Origin: Bacteroidales bacterium
GTDB lineage: Bacteria > Bacteroidota > Bacteroidia > Bacteroidales > UBA10428
Direction: 5' to 3'
NCBI GenBank assembly: GCA_016935595.1
Contig: JAFGQQ010000198.1
Coordinates: 1 to 7,785 of the forward strand
DNA length: 7,785 bases
Part shown: piece after piece, positions 1 to 6,070 of the stretch
Layout: each line of letters begins with the position of its first letter
Position numbering within the stretch: position 1 is the first letter of the stretch
The notes under the pieces: model-generated
Databases searched by the model: none
What the model was told of the DNA's origin: nothing
Seen by the model: the letters and a program-made list of their open reading frames with translations, nothing else
Program-made: the position numbers and the translations under genes

Positions 1-364
1 TGCGGTACTGAATAATTGTCCTACCTCACCTCGTAAAATGAGATTGGTTATAGATATGATTAGAGGTTTGGAAGTAAATAAAGCTCTTGATATTTTAAAA
101 TTTAATACTAAAGAAGCTTCAAAACATGTCGAAAAATTACTGCTTTCAGCTATTGCAAACTGGCAGCAAAAAAACGAAGGTGTAAGAATTGAAGAAAGTA
201 ATTTATATGTAAAAGAAGCTTTTGTGAACCAAGGCAGGACTCTTAAGCGAATTCAGCCTGCTCCGCAAGGCAGAGCATATAGAATCCGGAAGAGATCAAA
301 TCATGTTACAATTGTTTTAGATAGTTTAAATATAAATCAAGAAACCAAGACAACAAATTCATAA
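1..364 (+). CDS. rplV: 50S ribosomal protein L22 (uL22), 5'-truncated
   Basis: Large-subunit protein that binds 23S rRNA and sends a long beta-hairpin into the peptide exit tunnel. The first complete codon is at base 2, and the reading frame is open from the window edge through [15 protein letters not shown]. That stretch is the conserved N-terminal part of L22, so the ATG at 38 is an internal Met and the true start lies upstream, by my estimate some 20 to 27 residues away. The tunnel hairpin ([20 protein letters not shown]) and the family signature ending SNHVTIVLD are intact near the C-terminus. A hydrophilic tail of about 14 residues ([14 protein letters not shown]) follows. The stop is 3 bp before rpsC, in the usual S10-operon order (rpsS would be expected upstream). 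Identification is secure; only the start is unseen. Confidence 0.97.
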   Translation, partial: AVLNNCPTSPRKMRLVIDMIRGLEVNKALDILKFNTKEASKHVEKLLLSAIANWQQKNEGVRIEESNLYVKEAFVNQGRTLKRIQPAPQGRAYRIRKRSNHVTIVLDSLNINQETKTTNS

Positions 365-367
365 TTA

Positions 368-1069
368 ATGGGACAAAAAGTTAATCCAATAGGAAATAGA
401 TTAGGAATCATTAAAGGCTGGGATTCGAATTGGTACGGAGGAAAAAATTACTCTGATAAAATCTATGAAGATTCTAAAATACGAGAATATTTACATGCCC
501 GTTTAGCAAAAGCAAGTATTTCTAAAATTATTATAGAAAGAACTTTAAAGCTTATAACCGTTACTGTAAATACTGCCCGACCTGGAATTATAATTGGAAA
601 AGGAGGACAAGAAGTTGATAAACTAAAGGAAGAATTGAAAAAAATAACTAAGAAAGAAGTTCAAATTAATATTTTCGAAGTAAAACGACCTGAATTAGAT
701 GCAACAATTGTAGCAAATAATATTGCCCGGCAAATTGAAGGGAAAATTTCATACAGGCGAGCTATAAAAATGGCCATCGCTTCAACAATGCGAATGGGTG
801 CGGAAGGAATAAAAGTATTAATATCTGGTCGTTTAGGAGGTGCAGAAATGGCAAGAACTGAAACATATAAAGAAGGCAGAATTCCTTTACATACATTAAG
901 AACTGATATAGATTATGCCTTAAGCGTAGCAAATACAAAAGTAGGAGCAATAGGAGTTAAAGTATGGATTTGTGTCGGGGAGGTATTTGGAAAAAGAGAT
1001 TTATCACCAAATATTGGTGCAAAACCAAATACTACTAAATCTAAATTTAAAAAACAGCGCAGAAAATAA
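368..1069 (+). CDS. rpsC: 30S ribosomal protein S3 (uS3)
   Basis: Small-subunit protein at the mRNA entry tunnel, where with S4 and S5 it contributes to mRNA unwinding. The 233 residues match the length of E. coli S3. The start [13 protein letters not shown] is the family N-terminus. A type II KH domain is marked by the GxxG loop GKGG at residues 77-80 (context [11 protein letters not shown]). The basic residues linked to the helicase activity of E. coli S3 (R131, R132, K135) appear as R130, R131 and K134 in YRRAIK. The C-terminal domain carries [13 protein letters not shown] (about 153-165) and [11 protein letters not shown] (about 173-183). The tail from about residue 210 is lysine-rich and less conserved. 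The gene lies 3 bp after rplV and 12 bp before rplP, with no Shine-Dalgarno sequence, so it probably depends on translation from upstream genes. Confidence 0.99.
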   Translation: MGQKVNPIGNRLGIIKGWDSNWYGGKNYSDKIYEDSKIREYLHARLAKASISKIIIERTLKLITVTVNTARPGIIIGKGGQEVDKLKEELKKITKKEVQINIFEVKRPELDATIVANNIARQIEGKISYRRAIKMAIASTMRMGAEGIKVLISGRLGGAEMARTETYKEGRIPLHTLRTDIDYALSVANTKVGAIGVKVWICVGEVFGKRDLSPNIGAKPNTTKSKFKKQRRK

Positions 1070-1081
1070 ATATAGAAGACA

Positions 1082-1507
1082 ATGTTACAACCGAAAAAGT
1101 CAAAATATAGAAGAAGTCAAAAAGGCCGGATGAAAGGCAATGCGCAAAGAGGCAATCAATTAGCCTTTGGCACTTTCGGAATAAAAGCCTTACAATCACA
1201 GTGGATTACCGGAAGGCAAATAGAAGCAGCCCGTCAGGCAACTACCAGGCATATGAAACGTGAAGGCCAATTATGGATAAGAGTATTCCCTGATAAGCCA
1301 ATAACCAAAAAACCTGCTGAAGTACGTATGGGTAAAGGAAAAGGCGCTCCTGAAGGTTTTGTTGTGCCCGTAACCCCAGGAAGAATTATAATGGAAATTG
1401 AAGGTGTTTCTTATGAAGTGGCTAAAAAAGCCTTAAGTCTTGGAGCCCAAAAATTACCAATCACTACTAAATTTGTTGTACGTAGAGATTACGTAGAAAA
1501 TATTTAA
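1082..1507 (+). CDS. rplP: 50S ribosomal protein L16 (uL16)
   Basis: Late-assembling large-subunit protein that contacts A-site tRNA near the peptidyl transferase centre. The protein is 141 aa, close to the usual 136-144. It opens with the typical [19 protein letters not shown]. It carries [20 protein letters not shown] in the first third and the conserved loop [12 protein letters not shown] at residues 81-92. Arg82 is the equivalent of the E. coli residue (R81) that the oxygenase YcfD hydroxylates; whether it is modified here cannot be seen. It ends with [18 protein letters not shown]. It lies 12 bp after rpsC and 11 bp before rpmC. The leader has only a weak AGAAG purine run at about 1074-1078. 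Confidence 0.99.
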   Translation: MLQPKKSKYRRSQKGRMKGNAQRGNQLAFGTFGIKALQSQWITGRQIEAARQATTRHMKREGQLWIRVFPDKPITKKPAEVRMGKGKGAPEGFVVPVTPGRIIMEIEGVSYEVAKKALSLGAQKLPITTKFVVRRDYVENI

Positions 1508-1518
1508 TTGATAATAAA

Positions 1519-1728
1519 ATGAAAAGTTCTGAAATTAAAGAATTAACAACAAAGGAATTGATTGAAAAAATTGAAACGGAAAAAAGCTTTTTAATTCGGC
1601 AAAATTTAAATCACGCTGTTTCCCCGCTTGAAAATCCTTTAAAAATAAGGGAAACAAGAAAAAATATTGCAAGGCTTTTAACTGAATTAAATATAAGGGA
1701 AAAAATTGAGACTAATAAAGAAAGTTAA
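1519..1728 (+). CDS. rpmC: 50S ribosomal protein L29 (uL29)
   Basis: Small two-helix protein next to the tunnel exit that, with L23, forms part of the platform for trigger factor and SRP. The protein is 69 aa, within the normal 60-75. Helix 1 is [20 protein letters not shown], a Bacteroidota-type N-terminus. The family signature [19 protein letters not shown] spans about residues 39-57. A short charged tail ([12 protein letters not shown]) follows. The ATG at 1519 is preceded by GATAATAAA, the same leader found before rpsH, with no Shine-Dalgarno. It is 11 bp from rplP and 11 bp from rpsQ. Confidence 0.98.
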   Translation: MKSSEIKELTTKELIEKIETEKSFLIRQNLNHAVSPLENPLKIRETRKNIARLLTELNIREKIETNKES

Positions 1729-1739
1729 TATATTATCTA

Positions 1740-1994
1740 ATGGAAAGAAATTTACGTAAAGAAAGAATTGGCATTGTCGTGAGCAATAAAATGAATAAAT
1801 CTATTATTGTTGAGGTGAAACGTAAAGTTAAACATCCAATATATGGAAAATTTGTAAATAAAACTTCAAAATTTATGGCTCATGATGATGAAAACTCTTG
1901 TAATATTGGAGATACAGTAAGGATTATGGAAACCCGTCCATTAAGTAAAAATAAAAATTGGAGATTAGTTGAAATAATTGAAAGGGTTAAATAA
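1740..1994 (+). CDS. rpsQ: 30S ribosomal protein S17 (uS17)
   Basis: Primary 16S rRNA-binding protein of the small-subunit body, with an OB fold. The protein is 84 aa, the same length class as E. coli S17. It has [20 protein letters not shown] in the first strands and [20 protein letters not shown] in the middle. The S17 signature [13 protein letters not shown] is at residues 57-69, and it ends [11 protein letters not shown]. One Cys (C54) is present and no metal motif. It closes the canonical S10 segment; rplN begins only 2 bp later, so there is no room for a separate spc promoter between them, unlike the E. coli layout where spc is a separate transcription unit. Confidence 0.99.
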   Translation: MERNLRKERIGIVVSNKMNKSIIVEVKRKVKHPIYGKFVNKTSKFMAHDDENSCNIGDTVRIMETRPLSKNKNWRLVEIIERVK

Positions 1995-1996
1995 TT

Positions 1997-2362
1997 ATGG
2001 TACAACAAGAAAGTAAATTAACAGTAGCCGATAATAGCGGAGCAAAAGAAGTTCTCTGTATCAGAGTATTAGGTGGTACAGGAAAAAGATATGCCACTAT
2101 TGGCGATAAAATTATAGTTACTGTTAAAAGCGCCCTGCCAGCAGGTGAAATAAAAAAAGGCACTGTTACAAAAGCTATTGTGGTAAGAACTAAAAAAGAA
2201 ATCAGACGACAGGATGGTTCTTATATCCGCTTTGATGATAATGCAGTAGTACTATTAAATAACTTGGAAGAATTAAGAGGTACACGTATTTTTGGCCCTG
2301 TTGCCAGGGAATTACGTGACAACTATATGAAAATTGTTTCATTAGCACCAGAGGTACTTTAA
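1997..2362 (+). CDS. rplN: 50S ribosomal protein L14 (uL14)
   Basis: Large-subunit interface protein that forms an intersubunit bridge with 16S rRNA helix 14 and contacts L19; it is also the docking site of the silencing factor RsfS. The protein is 121 aa (E. coli 123). The start [20 protein letters not shown] is the family N-terminus. The middle has [23 protein letters not shown], and the C-terminus has [14 protein letters not shown] then [10 protein letters not shown]. It is 2 bp from rpsQ and 17 bp from rplX. The 3' end of the gene contains a nested inverted repeat (2283-2318), listed separately. Confidence 0.99.
   Translation: MVQQESKLTVADNSGAKEVLCIRVLGGTGKRYATIGDKIIVTVKSALPAGEIKKGTVTKAIVVRTKKEIRRQDGSYIRFDDNAVVLLNNLEELRGTRIFGPVARELRDNYMKIVSLAPEVL
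2283..2318 (+). other. Nested stem-loop inside the 3' end of rplN
   Basis: CACGTA (2283-2288) pairs with TACGTG (2313-2318). Nested inside it, CCCTG (2296-2300) pairs with CAGGG (2305-2309) around the loop TTGC. Two further T-A pairs (2290 with 2311, 2291 with 2310) can stack between them. The pairing is seen directly. That it folds in the mRNA or does anything is inference, and the segment also encodes the conserved residues [12 protein letters not shown], which could generate it by chance. It is not followed by a U-tract, so it does not look like a terminator. Confidence 0.35.
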
Positions 2363-2379
2363 TTTTAAATATATAGTCA

Positions 2380-2703
2380 ATGCAAATTAAATTACATATT
2401 AAAAAAGGAGATACAGTTATTGTAATTGCAGGAGATTCGAGAGGCCAGCAGGGACGAGTCCTCGAGGTTAACAGAAAATCGAGCCGGGCAATCGTAGAAG
2501 GAGTAAATATGGTTTCAAAACATTCAAAACCAAACTCACAAAATCCGCAAGGAGGAATAATGAAAAAGGAAGCTCCTATACATATATCTAATTTAATGCT
2601 TGTTGATCCTTCGACTGGTGAAACAACAAGAATTGGAAGAAAATTAAATAAAGACAACAAACTTATCAGGTATTCTAAAAAATCAGGAGAGGAAATTAAA
2701 TAA
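2380..2703 (+). CDS. rplX: 50S ribosomal protein L24 (uL24)
   Basis: Early-binding initiator of 50S assembly that contacts the 5' domain of 23S rRNA and sits near the exit of the tunnel. The protein is 107 aa (usual 100-110). A KOW motif covers about residues 8-35: [20 protein letters not shown], containing the invariant Gly-Asp and GxxG-like turns. The next conserved element is [20 protein letters not shown] (39-58), followed by [16 protein letters not shown]. The C-terminus SKKSGEEIK is typical of Bacteroidota. Its TAA shares an A with the ATG of rplE (TAATG at 2701-2705), which suggests coupled translation of the two genes. Confidence 0.99.
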   Translation: MQIKLHIKKGDTVIVIAGDSRGQQGRVLEVNRKSSRAIVEGVNMVSKHSKPNSQNPQGGIMKKEAPIHISNLMLVDPSTGETTRIGRKLNKDNKLIRYSKKSGEEIK

Positions 2704-3260
2704 TGGAATACGCGCCAAACTTAAAAAAGAAATATAAAGAAGAAATAGTTCCTGCATTAATGCAGGAATTTAAATATAAGTCAATTATGCAAGTGCCTAA
2801 GCTTCAGAAAATTGTTTTGAATCAAGGAGTTGGTCAGGCAGTTGCTGATAAAAAATTAATTGATACAGCAACAGATGACCTTAGTGCAATTGCAGGACAA
2901 AAAGCTGTTCAGACTCTTGCAACCAAGGATATTTCAAATTTTAAACTTAGGAGGAAAATGCCAATCGGAGTAAAAGTTACTCTAAGAGAAGACAGAATGT
3001 ATGAATTTCTCGAAAGATTAATTTGTATTGCCCTTCCCAGAATTCGAGATTTTAGAGGAATTAACACTAAATTTGATAATAGGGGTAATTTTACATTTGG
3101 AATCTCAGAACACATCATATTTCCTGAAGTTGACATTGATAAAATAAATAAAATACTGGGATTGGAAATATCTTTCGTTACATCTGCAAAAACTGATGAA
3201 GAAGGTTTTGCATTATTAAGAGAATTTGGCATACCCTTTAAAAATATTAAAAAGAATTAA
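2703..3260 (+). CDS. rplE: 50S ribosomal protein L5 (uL5)
   Basis: 5S rRNA-binding protein of the central protuberance; it works with L18, encoded downstream, and contacts P-site tRNA and S13. The protein is 185 aa, the usual size. The N-terminal part has [20 protein letters not shown], followed by [19 protein letters not shown]. Residues from about 68 read [20 protein letters not shown] and then [10 protein letters not shown]. The C-terminal half has [33 protein letters not shown] and a final [14 protein letters not shown]. The ATG overlaps the rplX stop by one base. Purines upstream (AGGAGAGG at 2685-2692) lie inside rplX, with GAGG 10 nt from the ATG, so they make at best a weak Shine-Dalgarno. 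A perfect palindrome lies in codons 16-22. Confidence 0.99.
   Translation: MEYAPNLKKKYKEEIVPALMQEFKYKSIMQVPKLQKIVLNQGVGQAVADKKLIDTATDDLSAIAGQKAVQTLATKDISNFKLRRKMPIGVKVTLREDRMYEFLERLICIALPRIRDFRGINTKFDNRGNFTFGISEHIIFPEVDIDKINKILGLEISFVTSAKTDEEGFALLREFGIPFKNIKKN
2749..2768 (+). repeat. Perfect 20-nt palindrome in the first codons of rplE
   Basis: Bases 2749-2768 equal their own reverse complement; the core 2751-2766 reads CCTGCATTAATGCAGG. In RNA this gives an 8-bp stem with a UUAA loop. A G-U pair (2748 with 2769) and an A-U pair (2747 with 2770) could extend it to about 10 bp. It spans codons 16-22 of rplE, 46 to 66 nt from the start. In E. coli the S8 repressor site of the spc operon is at the beginning of the L5 gene. 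This stem has no internal loop or bulge of the kind S8 recognises, so equivalence is not claimed. Confidence 0.6.
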
Positions 3261-3261
3261 A

Positions 3262-3531
3262 ATGGCTAAAGAATCGATGAAAGCACGCGAAATAAAGCGG
3301 CAGGAACTAGTTGAAAAATATGCGGAAAAAAGAATGAAATTAAAAGCTAAAGGTGATTATGTTGGATTAAGCAGGTTACCAAGAAACTCTAATCCAGTCA
3401 GGTTACATAATAGATGCAAATTAACGGGTAGACCAAAAGGATATATCAGGCATTTCGGACTGAGCAGGATTACATTCAGAGAAATGGCATCGGCAGGTCT
3501 CATACCTGGAATTAAAAAAGCAAGTTGGTAA
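3262..3531 (+). CDS. rpsN: 30S ribosomal protein S14 (uS14), zinc-independent form
   Basis: Small-subunit head protein near S3 and S10. I place the start at 3262 ([20 protein letters not shown]), giving 89 aa. An in-frame ATG at 3226 would add 12 residues ([12 protein letters not shown]), but these lie inside the rplE coding sequence and do not resemble S14. The chosen start is one base after the rplE stop. The protein has [20 protein letters not shown] at about residues 36-55, then [14 protein letters not shown], and ends PGIKKASW, all typical. There is a single Cys (C52) instead of the two CxxC pairs of zinc-binding S14, so this is the C-minus form. No Shine-Dalgarno is present, so translation probably depends on coupling with rplE. 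Confidence 0.98.
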   Translation: MAKESMKAREIKRQELVEKYAEKRMKLKAKGDYVGLSRLPRNSNPVRLHNRCKLTGRPKGYIRHFGLSRITFREMASAGLIPGIKKASW

Positions 3532-3552
3532 AATAATAAACTGGATAATAAA

Positions 3553-3951
3553 ATGATAACAGATCCAATAGCAGATTATTTAACACAAATTAGGAATGCA
3601 GTAAAAGCAAGGCATAGGATTGTTGAAATACCTGCTTCAAATATTAAAAAGGATATAACAAAAATCCTGTACGAATCGGGCTATATTTTAAATTATAAAT
3701 TTGAAGATGAAGGATACCAAGGCCAGATTAAAATAGCTTTAAAATATCATCCTGAATCAAAACAGCCAGCTATTAAATCTATTAAACGGATTAGCACCCC
3801 CGGTTTAAGGATTTATAAAAATTCAAAAGAAATTCCTAGGGTCTTAAACGGACTGGGAATAGCAATAATATCTACTTCACAAGGAGTAATGACTGATAAA
3901 GAAGCCAGGAAAAGGAATATTGGTGGTGAAGTAATTTGTCAAGTCTATTAA
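3553..3951 (+). CDS. rpsH: 30S ribosomal protein S8 (uS8)
   Basis: Primary 16S rRNA-binding protein of the central domain; in E. coli S8 is also the translational repressor of the spc operon. The protein is 132 aa (E. coli 130). The start [20 protein letters not shown] is the family N-terminus. [22 protein letters not shown] sequence (here [18 protein letters not shown]) lies at about 71-88. The rRNA-binding signature with [18 protein letters not shown] is at about 102-119, and the protein ends GGEVICQVY. The leader GATAATAAA before the ATG matches that of rpmC. The gap to rplF is 15 bp and holds the only strong Shine-Dalgarno sequence of the window. Confidence 0.99.
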   Translation: MITDPIADYLTQIRNAVKARHRIVEIPASNIKKDITKILYESGYILNYKFEDEGYQGQIKIALKYHPESKQPAIKSIKRISTPGLRIYKNSKEIPRVLNGLGIAIISTSQGVMTDKEARKRNIGGEVICQVY

Positions 3952-3954
3952 TTT

Positions 3955-3959
3955 GGAGG
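3955..3959 (+). promoter_or_regulatory. Shine-Dalgarno sequence of rplF
   Basis: GGAGG sits 7 nt before the rplF ATG, in the 15-bp gap between rpsH and rplF (TTTGGAGGAATAAAAATG). It is complementary to the CCUCC core at the 3' end of bacterial 16S rRNA and at ideal spacing. None of the other visible starts in this cluster has a comparable sequence outside coding DNA. The match is seen directly; that it is used is inferred. Confidence 0.8.
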
Positions 3960-3966
3960 AATAAAA

Positions 3967-4518
3967 ATGTCACGAGTAGGAAACTTACCAGTTAATATAC
4001 CTGAACAGGTCAATATAACTGTTGATAAAGAGAATATTGTTTTGGTGAAAGGACCTCTGGGAGAATTAACTCAAAAAATTAATCCTGAAATTAAAATTAT
4101 AATTGAAGATAACCAGGTAAAAGTAGAGCGTCCTACAAATCAAAAAAGACATAAAGCAATGCATGGCTTGTATAGGACATTAATTAATAATATGATAATT
4201 GGAGTTTCGAAAGGATACCAAATAAAACAGGAACTTGTTGGCGTTGGATTCAGAGCAGAAGCTAAAGGACAAATATTAGAATTAAGTTTAGGTTATTCAC
4301 ACGATATCCATTTTAAATTGCCACCGGAAATAAAAGTAAAGACTGTAACCGAAAGAAGAAGTAATCCAGTTATTACTCTAAAAAGTTGCGATAAACAATT
4401 AATAGGACATGTGGCAGCAAAGCTCAGATCTCTGAGAAAACCAGAACCTTATAAAGGAAAAGGAATTAAGTTTGTTGGTGAACAAATAAGGAAAAAAACA
4501 GGAAAAGCAGCAACATAA
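3967..4518 (+). CDS. rplF: 50S ribosomal protein L6 (uL6)
   Basis: Large-subunit protein near the sarcin-ricin loop and the factor-binding site, made of two similar alpha/beta domains. The protein is 183 aa, slightly longer than E. coli (177). It starts [20 protein letters not shown]. Domain 1 has [12 protein letters not shown] (about 27-38), the linker region has [20 protein letters not shown] (about 60-79), and domain 2 has [11 protein letters not shown]. The C-terminal signature [14 protein letters not shown] is at residues 159-172, followed by [10 protein letters not shown]. It is the one gene here with a clear GGAGG Shine-Dalgarno. It is followed after 20 bp by rplR. Confidence 0.99.
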   Translation: MSRVGNLPVNIPEQVNITVDKENIVLVKGPLGELTQKINPEIKIIIEDNQVKVERPTNQKRHKAMHGLYRTLINNMIIGVSKGYQIKQELVGVGFRAEAKGQILELSLGYSHDIHFKLPPEIKVKTVTERRSNPVITLKSCDKQLIGHVAAKLRSLRKPEPYKGKGIKFVGEQIRKKTGKAAT

Positions 4519-4538
4519 AATATAAATATTTAAAATTT

Positions 4539-4898
4539 ATGGCTTTAGCGAAAAAAGATAGAAGACTTAGGATAAAACATCGGATTAGAAAAATTATTTC
4601 AGGAACACCGGAAATTCCAAGGATGTCAGTATTCAGAAGTAATAGAAATATATCTGTTCAATTGGTCGATGATATTGATGGTAACACTTTAGTTTCGGCC
4701 TCCTCTTTAGAAAAAGAAATCTTAGAAAAAAAAGGCATTTCAAAAACTGAACAAGCTAGATTGGTTGGCAAGTTAATTGCTAAAAAAGCTATTGAAAAAG
4801 GCATTAAATCTGTGGTTTTTGACAGGAACGGATATCTTTATCATGGTAGAGTAAAAAAACTAGCCGAAGCAGCGAGGGAAGGAGGCTTAAAAATTTAA
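4539..4898 (+). CDS. rplR: 50S ribosomal protein L18 (uL18)
   Basis: 5S rRNA-binding protein that joins L5 in the central protuberance. The protein is 119 aa, the normal length. The basic N-terminal arm [20 protein letters not shown] contacts 5S rRNA. It is followed by [20 protein letters not shown] (21-40), [20 protein letters not shown] (41-60) and [20 protein letters not shown] (76-95). The C-terminal [20 protein letters not shown] (98-117) is the family ending. The 20-bp leader is almost entirely A/T, with no Shine-Dalgarno. It is 6 bp before rpsE. Confidence 0.99.
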   Translation: MALAKKDRRLRIKHRIRKIISGTPEIPRMSVFRSNRNISVQLVDDIDGNTLVSASSLEKEILEKKGISKTEQARLVGKLIAKKAIEKGIKSVVFDRNGYLYHGRVKKLAEAAREGGLKI

Positions 4899-4904
4899 CA
4901 AATT

Positions 4905-5420
4905 ATGGCAGTAAGTATAAGAAAAGTTAAAACTAGCGATTTAGAATTAAAAGATACTTTAGTAAGTATACAAAGGGTTACAAAAGTAACTAAAGGAGGT
5001 CGTGCATTCAGTTTTTCAGCAATTGTTGTTGTTGGAAACGAAAATGGAATTGTTGGCTACGGACTAGGCAAAGCTAATGAAGTAACTACAGCTATTGCCA
5101 AGGGAATAGAAGATGCCAAAAAAAGTTTAATTAAAGTTCCGATAATTAATGGAACTATTCCGCATGTACAAAATTCTAAATTTGGCGGCGCAAGGGTATT
5201 CTTAAAACCTGCTTCTAATGGTACCGGCGTTAAAGCAGGTGGTGCTATGAGAGCAGTTCTTGAAAGCGCTGGTATTACCGATGTTTTAGCAAAATCAAAA
5301 GGTTCATCGAATCCGCATAATTTGGTAAAAGCTACATTTAACGCATTACTTGAACTCAGGGACGCTTATACAATTGCCGATCAAAGAGGAATTACTGTAG
5401 ATAAAGTTTTTAATGGATAG
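4905..5420 (+). CDS. rpsE: 30S ribosomal protein S5 (uS5)
   Basis: Small-subunit protein at the mRNA entry site, important for decoding accuracy and the target of classical spectinomycin-resistance mutations. The protein is 171 aa (E. coli 167). A double-stranded-RNA-binding-like N-terminal domain contains the S5 signature [20 protein letters not shown] (31-50), continuing into [10 protein letters not shown]. The preceding loop RVTKVTKGG resembles the spectinomycin-sensitive form; I see no deletion there. The C-terminal domain has [20 protein letters not shown] (86-105), [19 protein letters not shown] and [20 protein letters not shown]. The stop is TAG, the only non-TAA stop among the visible genes. 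It is 6 bp after rplR and 11 bp before rpmD. Confidence 0.99.
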   Translation: MAVSIRKVKTSDLELKDTLVSIQRVTKVTKGGRAFSFSAIVVVGNENGIVGYGLGKANEVTTAIAKGIEDAKKSLIKVPIINGTIPHVQNSKFGGARVFLKPASNGTGVKAGGAMRAVLESAGITDVLAKSKGSSNPHNLVKATFNALLELRDAYTIADQRGITVDKVFNG

Positions 5421-5431
5421 GAATATAAAAA

Positions 5432-5611
5432 ATGGCTAAAATAAAAATAAGACAAAAAAGAAGTAAAATTGGTTTAAGTAAACGCCAAAAAAGAACTTTA
5501 GAGGCATTAGGTCTTGGTAGAATTAATAAAACTGTTAATGTTGAGGCTACACCTCAAATTTTAGGAATGGTAAATAAAGTAAATCATATTGTTGAAATCG
5601 AAAAAAAATAA
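5432..5611 (+). CDS. rpmD: 50S ribosomal protein L30 (uL30)
   Basis: Small large-subunit protein that binds 23S rRNA. I translated it by hand: 59 aa, starting MAKIKIRQKRSKIGLSKRQK, then RTLEALGLGRINKTV, and ending MVNKVNHIVEIEKK before TAA at 5609-5611. The length is that of bacterial L30 (about 58-61). The pattern of KI(x)Q(x)RS(x)IG, the L(x)ALGL(x)(x)(x)N helix, and the final MV(x)KV(x)H(x)V matches the family. Its place between rpsE and rplO is the invariant one in the spc operon. It is easy to miss because of its size. Confidence 0.98.
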   Translation: MAKIKIRQKRSKIGLSKRQKRTLEALGLGRINKTVNVEATPQILGMVNKVNHIVEIEKK

Positions 5612-5618
5612 TTAAACA

Positions 5619-6065
5619 ATGAATCTTAGTAATTTAAAACCAGCAAAAGGTTCAGTTAAAAATAAAAGAAGGTTTGGTCGCGGTGAAGGATCTGGCAGAG
5701 GGGGAACAAGTACACGCGGACATAAAGGGGCAAAATCCAGATCAGGATATTCAAAAAAAATAGGTTATGAAGGTGGACAAATGCCTTTACAAAGAAGAGT
5801 TCCAAAGTATGGTTTTAAAAACATTAACCGAAAAGAATACAAAGGAATTAATATAAGTACCTTACAAAAATTAGCTGAAAAGAAAAATTTAACAGAGATT
5901 GATATTGATGCTTTAATTAATGCCGGACTAGCATCGAAAAATAGTTTAATTAAAATACTTGGTAACGGGAAATTATCAATAAAATTAGATGTTAAAGCAC
6001 ACGCTTTTTCAAAATCAGCCAAAGAAGCTATTGAAGCACTTGAAGGTACCGCTACAAAAATATAA
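5619..6065 (+). CDS. rplO: 50S ribosomal protein L15 (uL15)
   Basis: Late-assembly large-subunit protein whose extended N-terminal half threads through 23S rRNA. The protein is 148 aa (usual 144-150). It starts MNLSNLKPAKGSVKNKRRFG. The Gly/Arg-rich extension RGEGSGRGGTSTRGHKGAKS is at about 21-40, followed by GYEGGQMPLQRRVPKYGF. The globular C-terminal domain has DIDALINAGLASKNSLIKIL and GNGKLSIKLDVKAHAFSKSA, ending with a helix EAIEAL. It is 7 bp after rpmD and 5 bp before secY, with no Shine-Dalgarno in the leader. Confidence 0.99.
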   Translation: MNLSNLKPAKGSVKNKRRFGRGEGSGRGGTSTRGHKGAKSRSGYSKKIGYEGGQMPLQRRVPKYGFKNINRKEYKGINISTLQKLAEKKNLTEIDIDALINAGLASKNSLIKILGNGKLSIKLDVKAHAFSKSAKEAIEALEGTATKI

Positions 6066-6070
6066 ACTGA

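Noticed and set aside
38..40. ATG at 38 as the start of L22
   Set aside because: The frame is open to the window edge and the preceding codons read [12 protein letters not shown], which is conserved L22 sequence; the Met is internal.
2202..2660. 152-aa open frame on the - strand across rplN and rplX
   Set aside because: It runs antisense to two clearly real ribosomal genes, has no recognisable domain, and is the kind of shadow frame expected opposite A-rich coding DNA. The shorter - strand frames at 762-950, 2909-3232, 5765-6022 and 6415-6597 were rejected for the same reason.
2685..2692. AGGAGAGG as a Shine-Dalgarno for rplE
   Set aside because: It encodes the conserved SGEE at the end of L24; GGAG is 13 nt and GAGG 10 nt from the ATG, longer than ideal. 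One-base overlap coupling is a simpler explanation.
3226..3261. Upstream in-frame ATG that would extend S14 by 12 residues
   Set aside because: The extension [12 protein letters not shown] lies within the end of rplE and does not resemble S14; the start at 3262 gives the normal 89-aa protein with the family N-terminus [14 protein letters not shown].
3494..3508. CAGGT-CTCAT-ACCTG inverted repeat near the end of rpsN, considered as a terminator
   Set aside because: Only 5 bp, inside the coding sequence, with no following T-run; the operon continues downstream.
4423..4436. CTCAGA-TC-TCTGAG inverted repeat in rplF
   Set aside because: Short stem inside a conserved coding segment ([11 protein letters not shown]) with no contextual reason to expect function.
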